Shown piece by piece: positions 44,945-54,718 of a stretch of DNA of 54,718 nucleotides. The notes below the pieces were generated by a model. The model worked only from the letters and a program-made list of their open reading frames with translations, was not told the DNA's origin and ran no database searches. The position numbers were made by a program, and so were the translations under genes. The stretch is from Desulfarculus sp. (GTDB lineage: Bacteria > Desulfobacterota > Desulfarculia > Desulfarculales > Desulfarculaceae): contig JACRDC010000024.1 in assembly GCA_016218705.1 (NCBI GenBank), positions 1 through 54,718 on the forward strand. The letters run 5' to 3'. The stretch's first letter is position 1; every line of letters starts with the position of its first letter.

Positions 44945-46105
44945 TCAAGCATGATGAATCAACATCCCCTGGACGGGGTCGCGCCAGGGATCGCCGCCGC
45001 CCGCGAAGGCCTCCACCCGGCAGTCCAGGCCCCCTTGGGCCAACTCCCGCGCCAGGCGCTGGGCCCAGGGTTGCACCACCACCGCCTCGGTCTGGAAATG
45101 TCCCAGGACAAGCAGCGCCATCCCCAGGTCGGCGGCCTCCTGGGCGGCGTGATAACGGGCCTCGCCGGTGATGAGCATCTGGGCGCCGGCCTTGGCCGCC
45201 GCCCCCAGGAACTCGCCGCCCGAGCCCCCCAGCACGGCCACCCGCTCCAGGCGCTGGGGCAGCGGCCCGGCCAGCAGGGGAGCGCGGGCGCCCAACTCCC
45301 GGGCGGCCCAGGCCGCGAACTCCTGGGCTGGCCGAGGCTCATTGAGGCCGCCCACGCGGCCCAGGCCACAGCCCGCCGGGGCCTGCCTGAGGGGGTAGAC
45401 GTCCACGGCCGGCTCCTCGTAGGGATGGGCGGCCTTGAGGGCCTTCAGCGCCTGGCCGGCCTGGTTAAGGGGGATGAGCGTCTCCAGGCGCAGCTCGCTG
45501 ACCCGCTCGCGCTGGCCGGCCCGGCCCAGGTAGGGGTTGGAGCCGGGCGGGGCCAGGAAGGTGCCGGTGCCGCTGGCCACGAAGGCGCAGTCGCGGTACC
45601 CACCGATGCGGCCGGCCCCGGCGGCGAACAGGGCCGTGGCCACCTCCTCGTAGTGGTCCGGGGGCACGAAGGTGACCAGCTTGGCCAGGCCGTCGCTGGC
45701 CAGGGGTATGAGCGGCGTGGTGGCGGTGAGGCCCAGGCGCGCCGCCAGGGCGTCGCTGACCCCCCCAGGGGCGGCGTCCAGATTGGTGTGGGCGGCGAAG
45801 ATGGCCAGGCCGGCGGCGGAGGCCTTCAATAGCCGGGCCGTGGCCGGGCGGTCGGAGCGCAGATCGGTCAGCGGCTTGAACAAGGGCGGGTGGTGCAACA
45901 GCAGCATGTCCACGCCGCCGGCCAGGGCCGCCTCCAGCAGGCCGTCGTCCAGTTCCAGGGCCACCCAGGCATTGGCCGCCGTGGCCCGGGGCTCGCCGGT
46001 GACCAGGCCCACCCGGTCCCATGACTCGGCGGTCCAGGCCGGGGCCCAGGCTTCCATCAGGGCCATCAGGTCGGCGACAGTGGGGTGGCGGCTGCTCATG
46101 GGCAT
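44945..46105 (-). CDS. Nif3-like dinuclear metal-binding protein
   Basis: The NIF3/YqfO family ('GTP cyclohydrolase I type 2'). The 386-residue protein has split metal-binding halves: MLLLHHPPLFKPL and FAAHTNLDAAPGGVSDALA at the N-terminus, TGEARYHAAQEAADLGMAL and LGHFQTEAVVV at the C-terminus, with the CutA-like insertion domain in the middle (about 130-235). The biochemical function is unsettled. It probably starts at ATG 46105 or 46099; neither has a clear ribosome site. It ends 44 bp before the zinc-ribbon start. Confidence 0.9.
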   Translation of the reverse strand: MPMSSRHPTVADLMALMEAWAPAWTAESWDRVGLVTGEPRATAANAWVALELDDGLLEAALAGGVDMLLLHHPPLFKPLTDLRSDRPATARLLKASAAGLAIFAAHTNLDAAPGGVSDALAARLGLTATTPLIPLASDGLAKLVTFVPPDHYEEVATALFAAGAGRIGGYRDCAFVASGTGTFLAPPGSNPYLGRAGQRERVSELRLETLIPLNQAGQALKALKAAHPYEEPAVDVYPLRQAPAGCGLGRVGGLNEPRPAQEFAAWAARELGARAPLLAGPLPQRLERVAVLGGSGGEFLGAAAKAGAQMLITGEARYHAAQEAADLGMALLVLGHFQTEAVVVQPWAQRLARELAQGGLDCRVEAFAGGGDPWRDPVQGMLIHHA

Positions 46106-46275
46106 TAACTAAGCAGGCGCCCCGGGTGGTGGGGCGCCCTCTTCCTGGCTGATTGGTCTGGTCGTTTGGCGGGCCGGCCCGCTTGGAGGCGCGCTGATCC
46201 CATGGGCTATTTCCTGCCTTGCCCGCCCGCCTGGCCGATGGCGCCAGGACCAGGCCTTGCCTTAGCGGATAACGA

Positions 46276-46351
46276 TGGTGGGCCCACCTGGTCTCGAACC
46301 AGGGACGATCCGGTTATGAGCCGGAGGCTCTACCAACTGAGCTATGGGCCC
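46276..46351 (-). tRNA. tRNA with CAT anticodon (elongator Met or Ile2)
   Basis: A full cloverleaf on the minus strand: acceptor GGGCCCA/TGGGCCC, D arm GCTC/GAGC, anticodon stem TCCGG/CCGGA with loop CTCATAA, T arm CCTGG-TTCGAGA-CCAGG, discriminator A and encoded CCA. The first acceptor pair G-C excludes the usual initiator tRNA. Elongator Met and lysidine-modified Ile2 cannot be separated by eye. Confidence 0.93.
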
Positions 46352-46368
46352 GCGAAAGCCAAAACTAA

Positions 46369-46397
46369 ATTATCATGGCCGTGGTGGTTTCTGTCAA
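46369..46397 (-). promoter_or_regulatory. Promoter of the CAT tRNA
   Basis: On the minus strand: perfect TTGACA (46392-46397), 17 bp, GATAAT (46369-46374). It lies between the rpoD stop and the tRNA, so the tRNA does not depend on rpoD transcription. Confidence 0.8.
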
Positions 46398-46412
46398 GCC
46401 GCGCGGACCAGC

Positions 46413-48212
<1,800 letters not shown>

Positions 48213-48215
48213 GGG

Positions 48216-50033
48216 CTAGTCCTTTCCCGTGGAGATAGGAGAAGGAGAGGTTGAACGGCGGTAGAGCTTGCGCCGGTTTTGCAGTTCCATCACCCGCTGC
48301 ATGTCGCCCGAGGCCTGGGCCGTGGCCAGTTCCCGGGTCAGCTCGGCCAGCACCTGCTCGTGGCGTGTCCTCTGCCAGCGGCCCAGGTGCAGGTTGGCCT
48401 CGCGCACCGGATCGGCGCAGGCCAGGCCGCACTGGGCCAGGCGGCTGACCACCTTGGCCAGGTCCTGGTCGCTCAAGGCCAGCATCACCGCCTCGGGGGT
48501 GGGCTCTTGGCCGGCGGCCAACACCGCCAGGATGGCCTGGGCCACGGCGGCCAAATCGGGGTTGGCCAAATCGCCCAGCGCCTCGCCCTGGGCCAGGACG
48601 CGGGCCGCCGCCGGCGAGCTGAGCGCCAACTCCAGCCGGGCGGCCTCGGGGTCGTGGACCCTGGCCTTGGGCCGGCCTTGGCCCCGGCTGGCGGCGGGGG
48701 TGGGCGGGATGGCCCGCTGGCCGCCGTACAGGGGCAGGCCCAGGCGGGCGGCCAGGGCGGCGGGCGGCAGGGCCAATTGTCCGGCCAGGCGCTCCAGATA
48801 GCCGGTGCGCGTGACCGGGTCGGCGATGGCCTTGATGACCTCGCCGGCGGCGGCCACGATGGCGCTCTTGCCCTCGGGGCTAGTGCGGTCGCCGTCCCGC
48901 ACGGTCTGGTCCAGCACCGCCTCGATCAGCGGGCGGGCCTGCTTGAGCGCCTTGTTGAGCCCCGCCGCGCCCTGGGAGCGCACGAAGCTGTCGGGGTCCT
49001 CGCCCTGGGGCAAGAGCAGCACCCGGGGGGTGAGCCCCTCGGCCAAAAAGATGGGCAAGGCCCGCAGGGCGGCCCGCTGGCCGGCGGCGTCGCCGTCGAA
49101 GATCAGCACGATGTCCTGGGCCTGGCTTTTGAGGATGCGCACCTGCTCGGCGGTGAGCGCCGTGCCCAGGGGCGCCACGGTCTCCATGAAGCCCTGGGCC
49201 GCCAGGGTGATGACATCGAAGTAGCCCTCCACCACCAGGGCGCGTCCGCCGCGGCGCATGGCCGGCCGGGCGTTGTGCAGGTTGTAGAGGGTGCGCGATT
49301 TGCTGAAGACCGGCGATTCGGGGCCGTTCAAGTATTTGGGCTCGCCCTGGCCCAGGATGCGGCCGCCGAAGCTGACCACCCGGCCGGCGGCGTCCTGGAT
49401 GGGAAACATCACCCGGCCCCGGAAGCGGTCGTAGGCGCCCGGCCCTTGCTCGCGGCGCACGATCAGCCCGGCGCTGACCGCCAGGTCCTCGGGCACCTTC
49501 TGGGCGGCCAGATAGCGGCGCAGGCCTTCCCACTGCTCGGGAGCGAAGCCCAGCCCGAAGGCCTCCACGGTTTTGGCATCCAAGGCGCGCGTAGTCAGGA
49601 GGTACTCCTTGGCCGCGGCGGCGGCGCTGGAACCCAGTTCCCGGCGAAAAAATGTACCCGCCAGGTCCAACACGCGCAATAGGCGATCTTTTTCCTCCTG
49701 GCGCCGGCGCTCCTCGGGGCTCTGCTCGGGCCGGGGCAGGTCCACGCCGTAGAGGGCGGCCAGCTCGCGCACCGCCTCGGGGAAGGACAGGTTCTGGTCG
49801 CGCATCACGAAATTGAAGACGTTGCCGCCCTCGCCGCAACCAAAGCAGTGCCAGGTGCCGCGCCCGGCGTCCACCTTGAGGCTGGGGGCGCTGTCGCCGT
49901 GGAAGGGGCACAGGCCCCACAGGTCCTTGCCCTTCTTGCCCAGGCGTATGCGCCGGCCCACCACGTCGGCGATGTCGGCGGCCAGGCGCACCCGGTCAAT
50001 GGCCTCGGTGGGGATGTGGCCGGTTTGGCTCAT
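48216..50033 (-). CDS. dnaG: DNA primase
   Basis: Makes RNA primers at the replication fork. The 605-residue protein has the CHC2 zinc finger (CPFHGDSAPSLKV ... WHCFGCGEGGNVFNFVM), the Toprim core (ALVVEGYFDVITLAAQGF, LIFDGDAAGQRAALRAL) and a C-terminal helicase-binding region. It overlaps mutS2 by 4 nt and sits directly upstream of rpoD, the classical macromolecular-synthesis order. Confidence 0.96.
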   Translation of the reverse strand: MSQTGHIPTEAIDRVRLAADIADVVGRRIRLGKKGKDLWGLCPFHGDSAPSLKVDAGRGTWHCFGCGEGGNVFNFVMRDQNLSFPEAVRELAALYGVDLPRPEQSPEERRRQEEKDRLLRVLDLAGTFFRRELGSSAAAAAKEYLLTTRALDAKTVEAFGLGFAPEQWEGLRRYLAAQKVPEDLAVSAGLIVRREQGPGAYDRFRGRVMFPIQDAAGRVVSFGGRILGQGEPKYLNGPESPVFSKSRTLYNLHNARPAMRRGGRALVVEGYFDVITLAAQGFMETVAPLGTALTAEQVRILKSQAQDIVLIFDGDAAGQRAALRALPIFLAEGLTPRVLLLPQGEDPDSFVRSQGAAGLNKALKQARPLIEAVLDQTVRDGDRTSPEGKSAIVAAAGEVIKAIADPVTRTGYLERLAGQLALPPAALAARLGLPLYGGQRAIPPTPAASRGQGRPKARVHDPEAARLELALSSPAAARVLAQGEALGDLANPDLAAVAQAILAVLAAGQEPTPEAVMLALSDQDLAKVVSRLAQCGLACADPVREANLHLGRWQRTRHEQVLAELTRELATAQASGDMQRVMELQNRRKLYRRSTSPSPISTGKD

Positions 50034-52525
50034 TCCCTAAGCTCCGCCACGGTGACACCGTTGCCCCCGCGCCGGCCCTCGGCCCGGCGGGTGGCCACCA
50101 CGTAGGGGTGGTGGTCCAGGTACTCGCGCACCGCCGCCTTGAGCCTGCCGGTGCCCACGCCGTGCACCACGGCCAGGCTGGGCTTGCCGGCCAGGATGGC
50201 CTGGTCCAGGGCCTTGTCCACCAGGGGTAAAGCGTCCTCCACGGTCAGTCCCACCACGTTAAGGTCCAGGCCGTCGCCGGCACTGGCCTGCACGAAGACC
50301 TCGCGCCGGGGAGGCTCGGGGCGCTGGCCGGCCGGCAGGGCGGCCATCTCGCGCAAGGGCACCAGCACCCGCACCCCGGCCACGCCCACCGAGACGGCCA
50401 CGCTCTCGGCCCCGGGCCTGGGGTCCTCCAGGAGCAGGCCACGCTGGCCCAGGCTGATGAGCTCCACCGCGTCGCCGGCCTTGAGGCGGCGGGGGTCGGC
50501 GGCGGGGGGCGGGGCTTGCTCCAGGGCCGGCGTGGAGGCGCCCACGGCCTGGTCCACCTGCGCAAAAGCCTCGCGCCGGGCCTGGTAAAGTTCCTGCTTG
50601 ACCTGTCCGGGCTTGGGCGGCTGGCCGGCGGCCTCGGCGGCCTGGGTGCGGTTGTACAGCTCCTCCAGGCGCTGCTCCAGGCGCTTGGCCACCTCGCGCA
50701 CCCGGCGCTTGCCCTCGCCCACGGCCCCGGAGCGCTCCTCGCGGGCCTGCCTCACGAGCCGCCGGGCCTCCTGGCGCTCCTGCGCGGCGGCCAGACGGTC
50801 GGCCTGGGCCTCGGCGCGCGCCGCCTCGGCCTCCTGGCGGGCCTGGTGCACCTGGCGCATCAGGGCCACGGCCTGGCCCTCGCTCTGGTCCAGGTGGGAC
50901 TCGGCGCTGGCTATAAGCTGAGGCGGGAAGCCCAGGCCCCGGCTGACGGTCAGCGCGTCCGAAAAGCCGGGCAGGCCGTAATGAAGTTGGTAGGTGGGCC
51001 GGCCGCTGGCGGCGTCAAAGGCCACCGAGACGTTCTGCACGCCCGGGGTGAGGGCGGCGTAGGCCTTGAGACGCTGGAAATGGGTGGTGCACAACACCGT
51101 GGCGCCACGCTGCTTAAGCCAGTCCAGCACCGCGATGCCCAGGGCCGCGCCCTCGCCGGGGTCGGTGCCACCGCCGATCTCGTCAATCAGCACCAGGGAG
51201 CCCCGGCCCGCCCGGGCCACCATCTGGGCCAGGCGGCCGGCGTGGGCCGTGAAGGTGCTCTTGTCCTGATCGAGGTCCTGCTCGTCACCCAGTTCGGCCA
51301 TGACCTGCTGGTAGGCCGCCAGGCGGCTGCCCTGGTTGGCGGGCACGTGCAGGCCGCACATGGCCATGAGGGTCAAAAGGCCCACGGTCTTCAGGGTGGC
51401 GGTCTTGCCGCCGGCGTTGGCCCCGCTGACCACCAGCACCCGGTCCTCGCCCCCCAGGCTGACGTTGATGGGCGCCACCTTGCCGCCGCGTCCCTCCAGG
51501 GCGCGCCAGGCCAGCAGGGGGTGGCGGGCCTTGATGAGCTCTACGCGGCCCTGGTTGTCCAGGGCCGGCTCGGCGCAGTCCAGGCGTTGGCAAAAGGAGG
51601 CCTGGGCCAGCAGACAATCGAGCTGGGCCAGGGCCAGGAGGTCCTCGCGCAAGGCTTGCAGGTTATGCCCCAGGTCGCGGGCCACTTCCTTCAGGATGCG
51701 CTCTTCCTCCTCGCGCTCCTGGCGGCGCAAGAGCGCCAACTGGTTGTTGCCCTCCACGGCCTCCAGGGGCTCCACGAAGGCCGTGGCCCCGGAGCCGGAG
51801 TAGTCGTGCACGATGCCGGCCAGGCGGCCCTTGGCGTCGGTCTTGACCGGCACCACGTAGCGCTCGGATCGCTGGGTGACGATCTGGTCGCTGAAGACCG
51901 GGGAGAGATCGTCGCGGCCCACCAGGGCCGAAAGCTGGGCGCGCAGGCGCTCGCGGGTGTGTTGCAGGTCGCGGCGTAGGCGGGCCAACTGGGGCGAGGC
52001 CCCGCTGGCCACCGAGTGCCCCGGCCCCACCACCTGGCGCACCCGCCGGGCCACCTCGGGCAGGGGCGTCAGGCGGTTGTATAGGCGGTAGAGTTCATCG
52101 AAGCGCCCCTCGCTGGGCTCCAGGAAGGAGGCGGCCCTGCCGGTTGCCCCTAGGAAGTCGCAGACCACCTCCAGCTCCTCGGGCAGCAGGAAGGCCCCGT
52201 CCACGGCCAGGCGCGACAGCAGGGGACCCACGTCCAGGAGGCCGTCCAGGCTGGGGGCGCCGGCCTCGGCGACCAGGGCGCGCAGTTGGCTAAGCCGCCC
52301 CAGGCGGCGCAGCACCGTGGGCACCTCGGGGCAGGGCTTAAGGCGTCTGACCAGGGCCGAGCCCAGGGGGCTCATGGCCCGGGAGGCCACGCGCTCCAGG
52401 AGCTGGGGCAGCTCCAACACCGCTAGCGTCTGGCCGTCGGCGCAGGGTGCCGGTTGCCCCGGGGCCATGGGACCGGGGCCGGCCGAGGGGGCCTGGCTGT
52501 CTAGCTCATGGAAATGTTGGGGCAT
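50030..52525 (-). CDS. mutS2: MutS2, ribosome-rescue / recombination ATPase with Smr nuclease domain
   Basis: An 831-residue protein. The N-terminal core helices are followed by the ATPase (Walker A VVSGANAGGKTATLKTVGLL; Walker B region LVLIDEIGGGTDPGEGAAL; LCTTHFQRLKAYA), a long coiled coil, and a C-terminal Smr domain (LDLNVVGLTVEDALPLVDKA; VHGVGTGRLK with the HGxG motif). MutS2 proteins suppress recombination in some bacteria and split collided ribosomes in Bacillus. It has about 30 extra Pro-rich N-terminal residues, so an internal start is possible. It is co-transcribed with yqeY, dnaG and rpoD. Confidence 0.95.
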   Translation of the reverse strand: MPQHFHELDSQAPSAGPGPMAPGQPAPCADGQTLAVLELPQLLERVASRAMSPLGSALVRRLKPCPEVPTVLRRLGRLSQLRALVAEAGAPSLDGLLDVGPLLSRLAVDGAFLLPEELEVVCDFLGATGRAASFLEPSEGRFDELYRLYNRLTPLPEVARRVRQVVGPGHSVASGASPQLARLRRDLQHTRERLRAQLSALVGRDDLSPVFSDQIVTQRSERYVVPVKTDAKGRLAGIVHDYSGSGATAFVEPLEAVEGNNQLALLRRQEREEEERILKEVARDLGHNLQALREDLLALAQLDCLLAQASFCQRLDCAEPALDNQGRVELIKARHPLLAWRALEGRGGKVAPINVSLGGEDRVLVVSGANAGGKTATLKTVGLLTLMAMCGLHVPANQGSRLAAYQQVMAELGDEQDLDQDKSTFTAHAGRLAQMVARAGRGSLVLIDEIGGGTDPGEGAALGIAVLDWLKQRGATVLCTTHFQRLKAYAALTPGVQNVSVAFDAASGRPTYQLHYGLPGFSDALTVSRGLGFPPQLIASAESHLDQSEGQAVALMRQVHQARQEAEAARAEAQADRLAAAQERQEARRLVRQAREERSGAVGEGKRRVREVAKRLEQRLEELYNRTQAAEAAGQPPKPGQVKQELYQARREAFAQVDQAVGASTPALEQAPPPAADPRRLKAGDAVELISLGQRGLLLEDPRPGAESVAVSVGVAGVRVLVPLREMAALPAGQRPEPPRREVFVQASAGDGLDLNVVGLTVEDALPLVDKALDQAILAGKPSLAVVHGVGTGRLKAAVREYLDHHPYVVATRRAEGRRGGNGVTVAELRE

Positions 52526-52558
52526 TTGGCCTGTAATCGTAAGCCCCCGCGAGAGTGG

Positions 52559-52999
52559 CTAAAGACGCCTGCGTACCAGCTCGCTCACCAGCTTGCCGTC
52601 GGCCTGGGCGCCCAGGCGGGCCATGGCCGCCTTCATAACCCGGCCGGTGTCCTTGGGTCCCTGGGGCTGCAGTTCGTTGAAAATTTGGTCAAGGATAGCA
52701 CCGATCGCGGCTTCATCAAGCTGGGAGGGCAGGTAGCGCTCGATGATGGCCAGTTCGGCGGCCTCTTTTTCAGCCAGGTCCTGGCGGTGGCCCTCGATGA
52801 ATTTCTCTATGCTCTCGCGGCGTTGCTTGGCCAGAGTTTTCAGGATGGCCAGTTCTTCCTGCTCGCTGAGCGCTCGCCGAAGGTCTTTTTCCTTGTTCTT
52901 GAGGGCGTTTTTGGTCAGGCGCAGGCAGGAGGTGGTCAACTCGTCGTGGGCTTTCAGGGCGGCTTTGAGGTCGGAGTCAATGGTCAAGCCGATACTCAT
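52559..52999 (-). CDS. yqeY: GatB/YqeY-domain protein
   Basis: A 146-residue helical protein of the YqeY family (LRLTKNALKNKEKDLRRALS; IIERYLPSQLDEAAIGAILD; KDTGRVMKAAMARLGAQADG), related to the tRNA-binding tail of GatB. A role in tRNA-dependent amidation is assumed from homology. ATG 52999 has GGGGGAGGG upstream. It heads the yqeY-mutS2-dnaG-rpoD operon, 33 bp before mutS2. Confidence 0.94.
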   Translation of the reverse strand: MSIGLTIDSDLKAALKAHDELTTSCLRLTKNALKNKEKDLRRALSEQEELAILKTLAKQRRESIEKFIEGHRQDLAEKEAAELAIIERYLPSQLDEAAIGAILDQIFNELQPQGPKDTGRVMKAAMARLGAQADGKLVSELVRRRL

Positions 53000-53051
53000 A
53001 TGGCCCTCCCCCGAAATTGAGCGACGATTCCAGGAGTTATCTTAACGAGGG

Positions 53052-53080
53052 AGCTTACCAGCCCCTGGCCGGGCTGTCAA
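53052..53080 (-). promoter_or_regulatory. Candidate promoter of yqeY-mutS2-dnaG-rpoD
   Basis: On the minus strand: perfect TTGACA (53075-53080), 17 bp, TAAGCT (53052-53057, weak). It predicts a 45-nt leader. Confidence 0.6.
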
Positions 53081-53123
53081 CGGCCCGCCCCCCGGCGGCC
53101 CTTGGGCACGGGGGGTGGTCCGC

Positions 53124-53152
53124 TTGCCACCCTGGGCCAATAATGCTATGGT
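53124..53152 (+). promoter_or_regulatory. Candidate promoter of the deacetylase gene
   Basis: TTGCCA (53124-53129), 17 bp, TATGGT (53147-53152). It lies divergently about 45 bp from the yqeY promoter. Confidence 0.45.
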
Positions 53153-53189
53153 GCTGGCCCAGGTAAAGCCCAAAATCAGCGGAGCTACC

Positions 53190-54338
53190 ATGGCCCAGCC
53201 CCTCCCCTCGCCGGCGCCGGCCTATGTCTATTCCGACGAGCTGTTGAAGTTCGACTACGGCCCCACCCACCCCTTGCGCATCTGGCGCCTGGGCCTGGTC
53301 AACCAACTTATCGAGCTGTGCGGGCTGACCCTGCCGGCGGTGCCGATCACACCGGCCACCCTGGACCAGATGTGCATCTTCCACGACCGCCGCTACCTGG
53401 AAACCCTGGCCGAGATGAGCAGGAGCGAGGGCGGCGACCACCAGTTGGCCTACGGCCTGGGCGCCGAGGACAACCCCGTCTTCCCCGGGCTCTACGACTG
53501 GTCGGCGCTGTTGACCGGCGGCACCCTGGGCGCCACCCGGTTGGTGGTGGAGGACGGGCACCCGGTGGCCTTCAACATCGCCGGCGGCATGCACCACGCC
53601 ATGGCCGGCCGGGCCTCGGGTTTCTGCTACGTCAACGACGCCGTGGTGGCCATCAAGGGCCTGCTGGCCAAGGGCCTTCGCGTGGCCTACATAGACGTGG
53701 ACGCCCATCACGGCGACGGCGTGCAGTGGGCCTTCTACGACTCCGACCAGGTGCTGACCATCAGCCTGCACCAGCACCCGGCCACCCTGTTCCCGGGCAC
53801 CGGCTCGGTGGAGGAGATGGGCCGGGGGGCGGGGCGGGGCTTCGCGGTCAACCTGCCCCTGTGGCCCGACACAGACGACGACATCTACACCCAGTGCTTC
53901 GAGGAAGTCGTGCCGCCGGTGATCGAGGCCTTTGAGCCCGATTACATCGTCAGCCAACTGGGCGTGGACACCTTCCTCTCCGACCCCTTGGCCAACCTCA
54001 ACCTCACCACCAAGGGCTTTGGCCGTTGCCTCAAGCTCATCAGCCAGATGGCCATGGGCCGCTGGATCGCCCTGGGCGGCGGCGGCTACCACGTGGTCAA
54101 CGTGGCCCGGGGCTGGACCCTGGCCTGGGCCGTCATGCGCGGCCTGGAGGATGATCTACCCCGGGAACTGCCCTGGGACTGGTGCGAGCACCTGAACCTG
54201 CCCCTGGACGAGCGCTGGCTCCTGGACCCCAAGGAGAAGATCCGCGGGCGCATGTGGAACCGCGCCCAGCGCGACGCCGAGGACATCGTTGCCTACCTCA
54301 AGAAGAACCTCTTCCCTCTCATCGGGGCGCGAGGGTGA
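53190..54338 (+). CDS. AcuC/histone-deacetylase-family protein
   Basis: A 382-residue zinc hydrolase of the class I deacetylase fold. The active site is intact: the His pair in GGMHHAMAGRASGFCYVNDA, the zinc residues in YIDVDAHHGDGVQWAFY, and SLHQHPATLFPGTGSVEE with the later GGGGYHVVNVARGW. AcuC-type members deacetylate acetyl-CoA synthetase and so control acetate activation; small acetyl-polyamines are another possible substrate. No acs or acuA gene is adjacent. ATG 53190 with GGAG upstream is preferred over an in-frame start at 53115 that overlaps the promoter. Confidence 0.88.
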   Translation: MAQPLPSPAPAYVYSDELLKFDYGPTHPLRIWRLGLVNQLIELCGLTLPAVPITPATLDQMCIFHDRRYLETLAEMSRSEGGDHQLAYGLGAEDNPVFPGLYDWSALLTGGTLGATRLVVEDGHPVAFNIAGGMHHAMAGRASGFCYVNDAVVAIKGLLAKGLRVAYIDVDAHHGDGVQWAFYDSDQVLTISLHQHPATLFPGTGSVEEMGRGAGRGFAVNLPLWPDTDDDIYTQCFEEVVPPVIEAFEPDYIVSQLGVDTFLSDPLANLNLTTKGFGRCLKLISQMAMGRWIALGGGGYHVVNVARGWTLAWAVMRGLEDDLPRELPWDWCEHLNLPLDERWLLDPKEKIRGRMWNRAQRDAEDIVAYLKKNLFPLIGARG

Positions 54339-54357
54339 GTTTTTACCCGTAAATACA

Positions 54358-54497
54358 CGGGCGGGGATAAGCCCCGCCAATACATCAAAAAATACGCCAT
54401 TACAATGTCTTAATGTAGGGGCGGTGGTTATCCCCGCCCGCGGTTTTTTGCGGCGAGATCAAGGCGGGAGGGGGTGAACCCCTCCCCTACGAAAACC
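54358..54497. repeat. Family A repeat cluster (three arms)
   Basis: The arms are CGGGCGGGGATAAGCCCCGC followed by CAATACATCAAAAAA (54358-54392), TTAATGTAGGGGCGGTGGTT followed by ATCCCCGCCC (54410-54440), and an inverted arm ending CCCCTCCCCTACGAAAACC (54461-54497). The first two form the usual inverted pair. Confidence 0.8.
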
Positions 54498-54504
54498 AAA
54501 AGGC

Positions 54505-54575
54505 CAAAACCCCTCGGCGGGAGCCGCCGGCGCCCGCCTGCGCTCCAACGCCACTCGACCCGTATACGCCCGCCG
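54505..54575 (-). repeat. Family B repeat unit (inverted)
   Basis: Read on the minus strand: GCGTATACGGGTCG, a variable 30 bp, then CCGGCGGCTCCCGCCG. The same order of blocks occurs after hflC (2289-2386). Confidence 0.6.
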
Positions 54576-54605
54576 GAACTGTTGTCAACAAATAGAACTG
54601 TCCGG

Positions 54606-54718
54606 TGTAGTAGCACATAAACTGTCCGGTTTTTTGCGCGAGGGGGAATCCCCGGAGGGCGTAGCCCGGAGGGGATTTCCCCTCGCGAGCCGCCGTGCGC
54701 CCCCCCTATGCGGCGGCC
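54606..54718 (+). mobile_element. IS terminus facing outward (cut by window end)
   Basis: It begins TGTAGTAGCACATAAACTGT (54606) followed by CCGGTTTTTT. The first 25 bp match the terminus at bases 113-137 in inverted orientation. A further partial motif, GAACTGTCCGG, lies just outside it at 54595-54605. Inside is a long hairpin with 16-bp arms and one mismatch (54638-54653 and 54671-54686; arms start GCGAGGGG and end CCCCTCGC). No transposase codons are recognisable before the window ends. Confidence 0.6.

Noticed and set aside
46115-46140. Terminator between the CAT tRNA and the Nif3-like gene
   Set aside because: There is an 8-bp GC stem (GGCGCCCC/GGGGCGCC) but no T-tract on either strand, so I do not call it an intrinsic terminator.

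Overview
The window (54.7 kb, very GC-rich) reads as a chromosomal contig from a sulfate- or sulfur-metabolising member of the Desulfobacterota (former Deltaproteobacteria), probably near the Desulfarculus lineage. The evidence is a true DsrC with both C-terminal cysteines, futalosine-pathway menaquinone genes, and the dnaG-rpoD neighbourhood. Lineage is an inference from gene content only. Nearly all of it is vertically inherited housekeeping DNA. The only mobile DNA is at the two extremities: bases 1-137 hold one end of an insertion sequence with the first codons of its transposase, and 54606-54718 hold a matching IS terminus facing outward. The contig therefore most likely ends where an assembler met repeated IS copies.

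Layout. 228-6528 (+): hflK-hflC membrane protease regulators, a small divergent proline-rich gene, corC-lnt, and prfB with its programmed +1 frameshift. 6664-9555 (+): a CBS-pair protein, dsrC and a YcaO-TPR protein; the first two share a 13-bp dyad upstream. 9805-13931 (+): a VOC protein with a strong promoter, riboflavin synthesis (ribE-ribBA-ribH), nusB and a TetR regulator. 13928-15666 (+): mqnB and mqnD. 15824-24244 (+): rplU-rpmA, obgE-proB-proA-nadD-rsfS-gpmI and a BepA-like M48 protease, tightly packed with many overlaps. 24297-27865: a MEDS-domain protein, a monocistronic EF-G paralogue (-) and a MagIII-like DNA glycosylase. 27866-34691: a Cys-rich protein, two tandem membrane proteins with a CxxC...CxxC tail, a short MetE-like enzyme (-), an old-yellow-enzyme (-) and a periplasmic SLT transglycosylase. 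35009-41614: purA (-) behind a hairpin-rich leader, tRNA-Gly, an SGNH esterase, threonine ammonia-lyase (-), DedA, a 104-bp tandem repeat array, an RsbW-like/GNAT protein and a small unknown. 41779-52999 is transcribed leftward: yqeY-mutS2-dnaG-rpoD, tRNA(CAT), nif3-like, zinc-ribbon protein, rnhA, rnpB, GNAT and ATP-grasp. 53190-54338 (+): an AcuC-type deacetylase.

Non-coding structure. Two families of dispersed intergenic repeats are visible. Family A is a REP/BIME-like GC-rich palindrome that occurs as inverted pairs (2471, 12206, 14682, 34797, 41645, 54358). Family B has a core around ACGGGTCGG...GGCGGCTCCCG (2289, 34725, 54505) and a diverged form amplified as three 104-bp tandem copies at 39497. 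No phage, CRISPR array or classical defence system is present. The least explained items are the tandem CxxC-tail membrane proteins, the family B repeat array, the four-hairpin purA leader, the short MetE-like enzyme, the Cys-rich segment in RpoD, and the CBS/DsrC/YcaO neighbourhood with its shared dyad.
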